A stretch of DNA of 59,255 bases. Origin: Nostoc sp. FACHB-152. Lineage in GTDB: Bacteria; Cyanobacteriota; Cyanobacteriia; Cyanobacteriales; Nostocaceae. The translations under genes and the position numbers were made by a program. Below, piece after piece: positions 8,661 through 21,300 of this stretch. The notes beneath the pieces are model-generated. The model searched no databases. It saw nothing but the letters and a program-made list of their open reading frames with translations, and had not been told where the DNA came from. The DNA is taken from assembly GCF_014697475.1 (NCBI RefSeq), contig NZ_JACJRV010000045.1:1-59255 (forward strand). Reading direction: 5' to 3'. Position 1 is the first letter of the stretch. Every line of letters starts with the position of its first letter.

Positions 8661-9248
8661 TTATATTTCTGAATCAAAATCGCCACCAGCAAATGAGCGA
8701 AGACCACGAGATTTGAAGGATGCGGCAATAGCATCCCGTGCCATTTGGCTATATTCCTGATTTTGCTGTTCTTCTAAGGGTTTTTCTAGTTCCACCAATA
8801 CGCCTTTGTCCAATGATGCGATGAATTCATCAATTTTCTGCCCAACTAATTCGGGAGATTGGTCGATTTGGTTGGTAAATTCTGGCAGTAGGCTGATAAA
8901 TTCTTGGAGGTACTGTTCTGTTTTTGTGGAGGAGAATAATTCTTGCAGCTTTTGGGGGAGTTCCTTTTCTATCTCCTCGCTAATTTCAATTCCCTGTACT
9001 TGTAAAGTTTTGCGGAGGGAACGCAAACGCGCACGGGCAGCTTTAATTTTGGTAGGTTTTTTAGAGGTGGAGTCGCTGACAAATTCTTTCAGTCCATTGT
9101 AGAGATTGAGAAAAGCGGCTTGGGCGGCTTCTGGATTGTTTTCCAGTTCTTCGGGGGTAAAACCTAAGAGTGTGGTGATGAGGGTTTGGGCTGTTTGGGT
9201 TTGGTCGGATGATGGATCTGGTTGTGATGTCTGCGTTGGGGAAGTCAT
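8661..9248 (-). CDS. Hypothetical helical protein in the eCIS operon
   Basis: A 195-residue soluble protein rich in Glu, Gln and Leu, predicted helical almost throughout after a Pro/Thr/Gln-rich start (MTSPTQTSQPDP). There is a basic KKPTKIKAARARLRSLRK stretch near residue 65 and an FKSRGLRSFAGGDF C-terminal tail. No signal peptide, membrane segment or catalytic motif is seen. It lies between the giant cargo gene and the AAA+ ATPase, so it may be a cargo chaperone or an ATPase partner; this is only from position. Confidence 0.6.
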   Translation of the reverse strand: MTSPTQTSQPDPSSDQTQTAQTLITTLLGFTPEELENNPEAAQAAFLNLYNGLKEFVSDSTSKKPTKIKAARARLRSLRKTLQVQGIEISEEIEKELPQKLQELFSSTKTEQYLQEFISLLPEFTNQIDQSPELVGQKIDEFIASLDKGVLVELEKPLEEQQNQEYSQMARDAIAASFKSRGLRSFAGGDFDSEI

Positions 9249-9350
9249 GGGGTTGCAAAAGGTAGTTTTTGTTTGGGCGATTTGCTTGGTTTATTTCAGA
9301 CTGTAGGTAAGCTTTTGCTCCTATTTCTGTAATTTCATTCGGTTGGCATA

Positions 9351-12300
9351 TCAATCTACCTGCATCGCTTCTTGTTCTTTGATGGAAGCCTCCAAGCCCT
9401 CCACATCTTCTTGATAATCTCGTTTAGCCTGGTTGAAAGCTAATGAGCCGTTTAGGTCATGGTTTCCCCCTCGGATGGAATTCACGCCATCTGTATAATC
9501 TCGTTTAGCTTGGTTGAAAGCCGATGAGCCGTTTAGATCAAGGTCTCCCGCTTGGATGGAATCCAAGCCGTCTTGATAATGCTTCTCTTCCATCCAACGA
9601 GTCATGTTATTTTGATTTTGACTCTTTTTTAAACTATCGGATAATTCTTTTTGGTTAGTATACTCTTGAAATATTCCTCTGTAATTTGCCCAAATATTAG
9701 GATAGGCATCTTTTAATGACATCTCCCACTCATGTAATACGTTAGACATGTCGAATATTTGTTGTGTTATTGATGTATCTGAAGTCGGAAAAGCAGTCCA
9801 TTTAATGTCTGAATATTTTAATGCTAGTTGCTGAATGAGTATCTGATTCAATGTAGCTTTTTCTATATCGCTTAGTTTTTTCCAATTATCTATGATTTTT
9901 AGATCGGTTGATCTCAAACTTGCTTCATTTGTCAATGTTTGGAAAATCGCCTTAGCAGCATCGTGATTGTATTTAGCTAGAGGTCCAGTAAAATTACCTT
10001 TTGTATTGGAGAACTCATTTACAAATTTTTTAACCCATTCGTTTTCATGTACGAATAAATTGTTATCTTCCAAAAGCGTTAAAAATTTATTGGCATCAGA
10101 TTCCCCACGCCCTTCTGGCATTCCATCACGATAAGATGTTAAAGGAGCAGATTGATATACCTCGATATAATCCGAAATTGTTTCTTGGATGAAGTTATTC
10201 CACTGCAAGTCATTTCTTTTTTTACCTTCTTTAAGTGCTTCATCAATCCTTAAAATATTCGATTTAAGCTTTAGTCTCAAATTGCTCAATCGCTTTTTAT
10301 TGGCATTGTTATATTCTTCCTTTTCTGTAATCAGTCGACTATTAATCATTGCATCCCAGTTTTGAGCTTGAAGAAGTTGCCATTGACCTTTGAGAACTTT
10401 TAAAAACTCTTCAACGTTTTTCCCTTTCGCCAGGTTACTGAGTCTTTGTAATGTCAGATTCCATGCTATTAGATGTGATTTTTGTCCAACAGGACCGAAT
10501 TTTGTAGGAGGGCGATCGTTGGTTAAATAAATAGCCTTTATCGTATATTCTTTAGCAGAGAATAGCGGAGCATCTGTTGTTTGTTGATGTTCTAATTCAA
10601 GTTTGGCTTGCCATGGAAAACCTTTGACACTTGTAGAAGAGTCATCAGTGCTGGTAGTTTCTAAAGTTTCAGAACCAGTAATATTACTTGTTTGAACGCC
10701 AGACTTTGATGCTTCCTCAGAAGATTTAGAAGATTTATCAAAGGCTTCTTTTAGTAATTCTAGTAAATTTTGTTCTAGTGATGTTCTCCGTCTAGAAAAG
10801 ACATCTTTCAGTGTCTTATACTGAAAGCTTTTTTTCAAATTAAAAGATTCCGAGAACTCATCCCAGTTCTGCGGCGGTTTCACTTCTTTGCCATCCAGTT
10901 TCTCATTGCGGAGTTTGAAAAAACGTTGAGCTTTCTTAGAGATGTCTGATGCATTTGGTGAAAAGTTATTTTTATCGTTTATTGCTTCGTCCAACTCATG
11001 AAAAAATTTATTAGTCTCATTGTCAATAATTTTACTTAGGCTAAAGTTCTCATTTATATGTTTCCCATAAACACGCCATGTGTTGGGATTAGCCCTTGCA
11101 AAAGTTTTCAAGAATTTCTCCTGTATCTGATTTATCGCGCCTTTGCCAAGCCCCCAAATACCCTGGTCATGATTGCCGAGGTCTAAATATTTCCTAGCAT
11201 TGTTAATAACTTTGTCTATTTCTTCTTGCGAGATTGTATGATTGTTCCCATTGTGTAGTTGTAATTCCAAATCATTAAAAAATTTATTAGCAGTAGTCTC
11301 CCCACTCGATCCTGCTTGAGAATCTTTAATTTCCCTTGCAAAGATTTTGGTTGAATGTCCTACATGAGTGGAAAGCGGAGCCAGTTGCAAAGCAGTAAAA
11401 TAATCGGTAATAGCTGATTGTATTATTTTATGCCACTCAAGGGGAGAGAGTTTTTTTGTTTTCAATTCATCAAAATAGTTACTTGTATATTGGTTGAGAT
11501 ATTTTTGGAACTGGTTGTGTGGATTGTATTCTTTTTTATTTTGTTCTGCTAGTGCTTCCCAGTCCTTCTTTAAATAATTTTCTATAAAATATTCTACGGT
11601 TATATTTTTTATGTTTTTATAGGATCGAATTAATAATGTCCAAGATATGGAATGAGATTTTTGATCCGTACCAAATTGCGTATCTGGACGATCCTGTATT
11701 GGCAAATTAATTTTTCCTATTGTGAAATCTTCTGCTGATTTTTGATTGTTAGCATCATCACTTTCTAATACCCTTTCTAATACAACAGCGTTCGCATAAT
11801 TAAAACTGGTTTCGACTGGTTGTGCATCGTCATTTTCATTGCTTGATTGCGTTGTGTCCTCCACCTCGCCGTGAGCAGTATTGGGTGAGTCGTCTACATT
11901 CATCGCTCTGCGGGCGCGCTTTGCCGCTGGAGCCGTCGCTTTAGCCGTAGTACCCGAATTCATCATTGCTACAAACCCCTCACCAGGACTTGTATCCATC
12001 ACATCCAAGGTTTGCTCATGTTGTTCTAACTGCTGTCGTAAATTCTCAATATCTCTTTCCAGATCGGTAGCTTCATCTAAATCAGCTTTAGAAAGCCTTT
12101 CCAACCGCTCGTTAATTATCCGAGGTAATTTTTCAACCTCCAGTTTGGCTTCCCAAGCACGCGAACCAACTGGTGGTTTACCATTTTTACGAATCCAAGA
12201 TTGAATCCGCCGTTTGAGTATGCGTATTACCCCTAATAAGCCGGAGTAATGCTGCATCAACTCGACAGTTTTGACGTGCAACTTGATATCAACGGCAGTT

Positions 12301-15300
12301 GCATCTAGTCCAACCCGCATACCAATTTTCTTGACTTGTCCAGTCAAGGTTGCTAACTTGTAATCGACGCGAACAGTGTTACCAGTGAGGTCAGGGTCAA
12401 CCTGTACGATAACTTTGCTCTGGAGTTTGGGAGGTAGGGCTTGGGTCAAAGTTTGCTCTACAAAACTACTTACCTCTTTACCAAAAGGTTGACTGACAGT
12501 TGAGATATTGCGATCGCTAGTTTCGCTAAGTGCAGTTATCTCAGGTGCATTTTCGCCCCTTGCACCTCCTGAAGCTTCCGACCTAGAACTACTAGATATA
12601 CCTGTATCGACTGGCACAGTTCCGCGCTTCAAAATACTTTCTAACGCTTTTACCGTTGTAGGGTCATTTGTGTGTGCTGCAACATTTAGATGATCGCCAT
12701 ATGCCAAAGTACTGCTAAGTTGCCTAAATCCTATTTCCTCTACTTCCTGTAGGAAGGATTTTTGTCTTCCTCCGATCGCCGTATCGATCGCTAAATGATC
12801 CCCAGACTGGCTTTTCCCACTCATCAAATGGATAGGCAAATCTGGGAACAACGCTTGAATCTTTTGCAGCTTAGAACGGGTGTTGAATTTACCCAGGAAC
12901 AAGTTGGTTACAGACCTACCCACTCCTAATGGTGTCATATCTGCCGCAGCAGAGGTTGCACTTGGCATGGGACTGTGTAAAACTAATCCCCCCACTTTTA
13001 TACCTTGTTTAGCAAGCGTCTTAACCACATCGGCTGCGATCGCGCCTCCCAAGGAGTACCCGTGAACTATAATATCTTCAGGTTTGATACCACTGTCGAT
13101 GAGGTGTTTAGCCATTGCATAGCCATCATCATAAAGTCCAGCCTCAGTGGGTTGACCGGTACTTTGACCGAAACCTCTGTAGTTTACTGCTAATACCTGG
13201 CTTCCCAACTCGTTATACTTAGCAGCGATGGGCATAACCTGCGCTTCCGATGGTCCGCCGCTACCAGACAGGAGTAAAACTATTTTCCCTTCTCCAGAAC
13301 GTTGAATTCTATCTGAGGGGGGATGCGGTGTATATAGCCTACCCTTTAAAGTATTGCCTCCAGTGCTAGGTATGGTCGCATCTGAGATATCTGCAATACT
13401 GAGATAAGATGACTTAGCTGTTTGCCTCGATTCCTCCTCATTTTGGGTTTTCCAGGTGCCCTGACTTTCGCTATCTCCAAACTTTCGTTCGTTTTTAGTG
13501 CCAAACAATATCTCTCTAAAGCCTGGAACAGTTGATTTTCCGGTTCTTCCCCCACCTTTCCTTTCGTTATATTCTGTGGTTGCCTTTCTCAGTTTTTCTT
13601 GTGGGTTAGGTTCTTGCTCGGTTGCAGGAGAAAAGTTTCCTGGTTTACAAGGACTCGAACAGATATTTACATCACCTTCTTGGGTAACTTGAATCTCTGT
13701 TCCATTAGATACTTGCTGTTTTGCAACCACATTAGGTGCTTGAATAATCGGTTGATCATCGTAGTGAGTGCTAGATGTGCCTACATCTGTATTGCCACGG
13801 CTTTCTGCCGAGAGTCCTTGTTCTTGATCGCCAGATGATCCAGACGCAGTTGATAGTTCCCCTATCACCGCCTGTTTCGGCATTAAACCGCCGAAACTCT
13901 TATAAATCTCAATTATTTTCGGTGGATATTGTTTGCCATAAACCAAGCCTAAGAATACTTCCGCTACAAATTCTCGAGGTCTGTTTCCATATTCACTGAC
14001 TTCTTCTTGTGCAAGCTGCGTTAGTGGCTTCCCGGTAGAGTCTGTTCCCTTAAAATGAGTTCCCCATAGACCATGAAACTTACCTTTAGCATTGTGGTAA
14101 TGCACAGCATGACCTAACTCATGCACAATTGTTGCCACCCCACTGGGATCATGCTTTGTAGATGAGAATTTGTAATTAGAGTCATCGCCCGCTGCTCTGT
14201 TTGTCATTGGATTATTCAAATTCTCAGAGCTAATGTGTATAAAGTTTGGAGCAACATAAATAGCTCGATGCGATGACGAACCACTAATTATTGTTACCTC
14301 TTTATTGGCTGAAACTTCTAACTTTCGTCCGTATTTTGATAAATTTACTTCCATCTCTGGTATTTCAAAACCTTTGGCTTGAACCTTTTCGACTGCATCT
14401 GTAAACATCTGAAGTCGAGCAGAAAAATTCACATCACTGGGGTCGTGAATCACTTTCATTTTTACGTTACCAATTTCCATATCTTTGGTAACGTTATTTG
14501 ATTGAATATTGCCGTCCTGATGTGTAAAATTCTCCAATTCAGGATATATAGATTTTTGCGTTACCGAATTTATGTTGTCATTCATAATTGCTTCTACATC
14601 AGCTTTACTAAGCGATGTAGCAACGGTAATACTTCCTTGTTTACTCTGCTCTAATTGTCTTTCTTTCGTTGATTGATCAAGGACAGTCATTTTGTCTATA
14701 ACATCGTCTGTTAATGAATTATCGTCATTTCTAGAACGTGAGAGTAAATCCTTTATTCCATTTGGATTCAATTCACTTGATACAAATCCTTCATGCTGGT
14801 AAGCATTGTCTCGCTGTGCATATTTTCCTAAGTCTGGCTCGAAAAGGTGAAACACATCATGTAATTTTTTCGCAGCTAGCATATCCGCGTCTTTTTGCTT
14901 CTTTCTGTCCCTAAAAGATTGTAAATCATTTTCAATAACGGTCTTTAATTCATCGACCTTGCTATCTCTTTTACTACCTTTACTACCCTTTGTATTTTGC
15001 CAATCTTCAATTTTAGTTAAAATGTTTTCAAGGTTGCTAATATTTTCGCCAAGGTTACCTGCTGTCTCTCTACTGTTCTGGTATTTATTAACAGCCTCGT
15101 CAAGATTCTGTAGGGCGGTTGAGCGTGATTTTATCCGTTTAAGAATCGACGACTTGATTGTAGATTCTTTTATCCAGTTTTCTATAATATCCTTTGGCAC
15201 AGGTATGCAGTTCTCAGAAGCGCGACATAAATCGCCATCCTCTTTTTCCTTCAATTTATGCTCATTGGGTAGTTCTGTCTCCCGAACAAATCCTTCCTCA

Positions 15301-18300
15301 GAAGTTGGCTTAGGCTCAATCCTCTCTACCACTTCACGTTCTGTGTCCCATTCTTCTGGTGTTAGCTCATCCCCACGCTTAGGAGCAGTTGTCTCAAGAA
15401 TCTCCCGTTCCCTTGGGGTCATCGCCACGTCAGTTTCAGGTTTTAGACCTCTGGGTGCTTCTGTATCTGTATCTGAGCGACTACCAGATGCGTGGATATC
15501 TGCATCTATATGGTTTGTAGTTGGGGGGGTTTCAGTGGTGCGATCGCCAGTTTCACTGAGTGTAGTTGTCTCAGGTGCTTTTTCTTCAGTTTCAGGACGT
15601 TTAACACCAGCCACATCTGTATCAGAATGGCTAACTGTTGAGATATCGCGATCGCTAGTTTCGCTGAGTGCAGTTGTCTGACTAGGTGCGTGGACATCTG
15701 CATCTAGATGGCTTGTAGTTGGGGGGGGTTCAGTGGTGCGATCGCCAAATGGTTTAAACACAAATTGATTGAGCCTAGTATCGAAGCCCTGATAGCGCCA
15801 TTCTTTCTTTTGAGTATCGACAAGTGCCTTTCCAGAAAGCTCTAAAGGTTTTTTCTTGTGTTTAATAATTTGCTTGTATGTTTCATCTGGGAATTTATTT
15901 TTTAGACTGACCAGGTTTAAGCCTAAAGACTCTCCAGTAGTGCCTTGAGGACGAGGGGGAATATTTCTGTTGGGTGCTTTCTTTGATGTTTTTTGCGAAT
16001 CGGATGAAGCTTCCCGATCTGTACGTGTTTCGGTTTTTTGGATAGTTTGAGCGCGACTAGAAGAAGCTTGGCTGGTTAATGGAGTGTCTACTATATTTTG
16101 TGGACCAGTAGATGGTGCTGTGCTGCTTGATGAAGCCTCCGGACTCTTCGGTACATCACCCATTAGTTTACTTACTGGCGTACCTACATCTGCGTCCACT
16201 ATAAAGTCTTCTAAACGTGTGATACCTGTAGCATTTTGTATCTTTTTTTCAAGTCCTTCTACATTGCGAATTTTTTCAATAAGTTCTTTTGCACCGCTAA
16301 TTTCTGGTTTGATATTATGTTGTGACCCTTTGCCATTTTGTTCGATATTTTGTTTGACAATTATTTTCTGAAAGTATTCTAGACCAATTGTTCCAAAAAA
16401 GCCTTGTTCGTTGTGTGAACTTGGTTTTGCAATTAAATCTTCTATTTTTGGCGTGCGGAATTCTTCTGGTTCTCCAAACTCTCTAGTCATTTTTCCTTTA
16501 CCTCCTTTCCCTAATGCCAATATTGTTTTCAGTAAACTCCAAGCTGTAGGAAACTCTTTTGCATAAGGAAACTTTTCTGGATTAGGAAGCTCTTTTGAAT
16601 TTTTTGTAGCTGTTGGTTTCATAGAGGGAGGAAGAAAACCCATTAAATCTGTATTGGTTGTGAACCAATCTTTGCGTGATGCCATATTTGGATTTAGGAC
16701 AAGCATAATTTGCCCTCCTGCTCCTTTGGAACCTCCACCAAGCGGGGTTGTACTGCTTTTTGTTATCATCCTGGTATATATATAATAACCTCCTCCCTTT
16801 TTAGTATCGTGGTTGGATTTGAGTATTTTTTCTTCTACTAGTTTTGCTCTGCTCTTTAAACCGTCATTTTCTAGTATCGTTAAAAGATTACCAGGTGTAG
16901 TTTCATGGGTGAAGCCTAGAATTTGTTCATGTGCCAGAATAGTTCTAATTTCTATATCTAACTGCTTTGCCTCTTCAACTTTTGTATTTGCACCGACTCG
17001 TCTCTCAATATCATTGAGTTTGTCTAATAAATCTGGTCTTCGATCAAGCAATTCTGCGTATTTTACTCTAATTTCTTGACAGGTAGAGCAGCTAAATATA
17101 CGACCATCTTTGAGAACTTTGGTCTCGTGTCCATCAGATGTTTTCTCTTTAGCAACCACACCAGACTCGATTTCTGGCTCATCAAAGTGAGTGCTGCGTC
17201 CACTCGATATAGTTGTCTCAGGTGCTTTTTCTTCAGTTTCAGGACGTTTAACACCAGCCATGTCTGCATCAGTACGGCTGACTGTTGAAGTATTGTGATC
17301 GCTAGTTTCATTGAGTGCAGTTGTCTGACCAGGTGCGCGACTATATGCATCTGGAGGGCTTGTGGTTAGGGGGGGTTCAGTGGCGCGATCACTAGTTTCG
17401 CTGAGTGTAGTTGTCTCCGGTGCTTTTTCGCCCGTTGCATTTGCTGAGGCCTCCGAAGGGCCAACCTGTAGGGTAGATAGTACACTTCCTGTAAAATTAT
17501 TGGCTGATCCAGCAGTTGGAGTATCAACCCCCATCCAAAACGGATTTTTCCCGAATAGATTCCTTGTATCAACTCTCTTAAAAAGCAGATTTATATTATA
17601 ATTTTTGTTAAGTTTGGCTACCTGTTCGCTTACCTTTTTATACTCTTGAGTATTAATACTATCATTGTTAGCCAGTGCTTTTAGCTTGCTATTGTACTGA
17701 ACCCATTCACGAAGAATATTACTTTTCTCTTTTGATGTTAACTTTTGAAATAAGGAATTAGATCGGACAACAACTCTGGAGTTATTCGGAGTTGCTTTAA
17801 GAGGTGCAGTACCCTGAATAATTTCATCACGTTGATACAGAAGTTCTTGTCGAGCAGCTTTTTCTAACTGTTGGGTAAATTTTTCTAAGCGCTCTATACC
17901 TCCAGTTATGTTGCGGTTTTTTTGAGCATCAACTAAGGTATCTTTATATTGTTCAACGCGACCTAAGATTTGCTGTTCAATAGACTGTTTCATCATATTG
18001 TCGCCAGTGTTGTATCTTTGACGCACCTTACCGCGATAAGCAACAAAACGAACTTCTAATGCATCTGGACTAATTTTTGGAGAGTAATTATCGAGCAATT
18101 GCACAATATCAACAAAATCCGTAGTGAGTTTGTCAACTGATTTAATGTCTCGTTCAGCAAAGGCAAACATTTTATCTAGTATTAGATCATCCCGTCCTAT
18201 AAGTGTTACTCCTTCTTCTTGTTGAATTTTAAATTCATCATACTTACCAGTACTAGTGAGACTAATTTCAATCGGTTCGTTGCTACCCTCTGCCTTAACT

Positions 18301-21300
18301 TCAAGTTTTAACACATATGGTAATTCCTTATCACTAGTCTTGTTAGATACTTGAAAACCTGTTTCTTCTAACTTAACAGTAATCTTCTTAACAATCTCAC
18401 TTCTTTCACTTTGGTCTTGCCATCTTTGTTTAAAATCTTGTCCCATCTTATAATCCAAGTCCTTGATATTACGACCACTTCCCAAAACAGCAGCCGCTCC
18501 ACCACCACCCAAAAAGGCTGGTATTTTTAAATTGTTCAAAATATTTTCAAGTTCTTTTGCTAGCCCTAATTTAATAGAATTATTCTGTTTTGTAAGAGAT
18601 TTTTCAATAAGAACTTTCTCGAACTCATCTAGGATCTTAGATTCTTGGTTATCATCTAACTCAGATTGTTTAATTTCTTCCAGTCGTTCTTTAAGTGATT
18701 TTTCTTTCTGTAATAGACTACTGTAATTCTGCTCAATAAGTGCTATTTTTTCTGAAGTTTGTAGCTGTGACTCTATAGTTTCTAATTTTTTTTCCTGCGT
18801 TGCTGGGATTCCCTCCTGTGCCTGTCTTTTTAGGTTCTCCTCAGTTTTACCTAATTTTGTTAGTAATTTGTCTAGTTTGTCTACCTCGGGTTCTAATCTA
18901 TTTTTAAACTTGTCTAAAGCTTTCTTTTGATTTTCCTTTTGCTTTGCCAAATTAGGGTTTTCGAGAATATTTTCTATATTTTTTATTTTTTCGAGTGCCT
19001 CCTTGTATTTTTGAAGTAGTCCTTCAAAATGTTTAGCCTGTTCAGATTTTTTATCTGGATCACTAATTTGCTTAATCTCCTCAAATTTATCTTTCAGCTT
19101 AGAGTTGTTCTCTAGTATGTCTGAATATTGACGCTCAATTTCCTCACAGGTTGTACACCGAACAATGCGACCATCTCTGAGAACTTTAATTTCGTGTCCA
19201 TCAGCCGTCTTCTCTTTAGCAACCACACCAGACTCGATTTCTGGCTCATTAAAGTGAGTGCTGCGTCCACTCGATGTAGTTGTCTCTGGTGCTTTTTCTT
19301 CAGTTTCAGGACTTTTAACACCAGCCACATCTGTATCAGCATCAGCACGGCTGAGTGTTGAAATATCGCCAGTTTCGCTGAGTGTAGTTGTCTCTGGTGC
19401 TTTTTCGCCCGTTGCATTTTCTTCCCGTAAGGGTTGCTGATGCATATCTGCGATCTTGATAGCACGTTTCTTAATAAATTTACCAAAACCAGATTTATCA
19501 AGTTTTTCAGTTGACTTTTTCGCCTGTTCTACTCGTTTATCTAATTGCTTGGGTTTTAGTTTTGCAAGTTTAGCAACTTCCTTAGGCTTGATTCCAGTTT
19601 CTTTAGCAACTTTATTTACTCCCTCATCAAACGCCTTTTGATTACTGGGTTGTAGTTCAGCCAGTCCACGAATTTCATTTAGATGATTTGGCTTAAGTTC
19701 AGCAACTTTAGCTCTTGTCGCAATTACAGACAGCTTGTGGCTAAGTCTACTACCTAAAGCATGACCACCTAGACCCATAACAGCGCCTATGCCAATATTT
19801 TTTCCAATCTCTTCCCAATTAATCGGCTCTTCCTTCATTGCTGTAACGGCTAAATCGCCAAAGAGGCTACCAAGGGCATTGAAAACCTGATCGATTCCCA
19901 GCCTAATAGCCAAGTCCACCGATTTTTTAAGTGCTTCTTTACCCGCTGTGACAGCAAATTTACCCAGTACTCCGCCAACACCACCAAGCACACCACCAAT
20001 CGCACCAGTAAGGGCTGCATATCCGATATCATCCGACCACTTCTTACCATCGATCGCATTGTTGATGATCTGGACGATGATCCCAGAGACAACACCAACC
20101 AATACCCCAACAAAGAGCGCACCAAGTAGCCCTCCTCCTGGAGGAAAAACTATTGTCACAACTATTGTCACAACAGCGGCAATAATTATCACAATCCACT
20201 TGAGGGCTGTTTTCCAGCGTGGTTGTACTTGCTCTGCGGCTTTGTCAGCAGCATACTTAATAGCGCATTCTTCACTTTGCTGAGTATGTCCGTAAATGGC
20301 TCCCCGTAGACCTTCTTCCAAGTCGTTGACGCTTTTTTGGTAGCGATTCGGGTCAAAATTCTGCTTGAATGTGGTTTCAATCCCTTCTGTTAATTGACTA
20401 AAACCTTTAACAACTGTTTGAGTAGCTTTTGTAAATGTTTTTGTATAAGCTCGCCGAATTTCATTGAAGGTATGTGTAGTGCCTTCCTTCAAATGAGCTA
20501 GGGTCGTTTTCGTTTCTTCAACAACAGTTGCAGACTCGTCAATTCCACTTTCAGTAATTCCAGTTACAGCACCAACTGCTTGCTTTCCTCCCTGGCTAAT
20601 TCCTTTCCTTGAAGTCGCAATACCCTTTTGTGTTTGCCTCTGTACCATAGCAACAGCAGTGTCAAACCGCCTCATGATTTCTGCTAAAGTGATACTCAAC
20701 TCTTCAGGTAATGGTGCTTCTATACCCTGAAACTGGGCAATGCTATTTTCCAAAGCATTTTGCAACGATGTCGCAATTTGATTAACTCCATTTTGTATGG
20801 AGGCGATCACATTTTGGGCATCCCGTTCAATTGCCAATATTTGGCGTTGACCGTAACCCTCCAGCAATTGTAATTGCACAGCTTCTTGTAAGTCCAAAGA
20901 CTGTAATGTCGATTGCAGGGTTTGGTTAGCTGTCTGAGTTAGCTGAATTTCTGCTTCTGCTACTTGAGAAAGAGCTTGCTCCTCAACAACAATCAAATTT
21001 TCGAGACTTTGTTGTTGCAGAATTTGCGCCTGTTGGCGATACTGTTCGGCAATGGTATGAGCAGTTTGAATATCTTTTGGCTTCTGTTTTTGGAGTTCAT
21101 CAGCTTGAGCGTTGGCTTCGTTAATTAACTCACACTTATATTGTTTTGCTACCTTTTTAGCTGCGTCAGCCCTAGCATCGAGTCGATTATCAGTGATTGG
21201 TCCGTCCCAGAAGTTGTCATCTCGATGTATCTTTTGAGACTCCCATTCCTTTGCCCTCTGCTCCCCAAGGGCTAGGGCTTCAGCACCTACCATCTGACCC

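Noticed and set aside
14959-15681. 240-aa plus-strand frame opposite the cargo linkers
   Set aside because: It is the complement of Thr/Ser/Glu-rich linker codons, giving an artificial Ser/Val-rich protein; the cargo frame on the other strand has clear domains.
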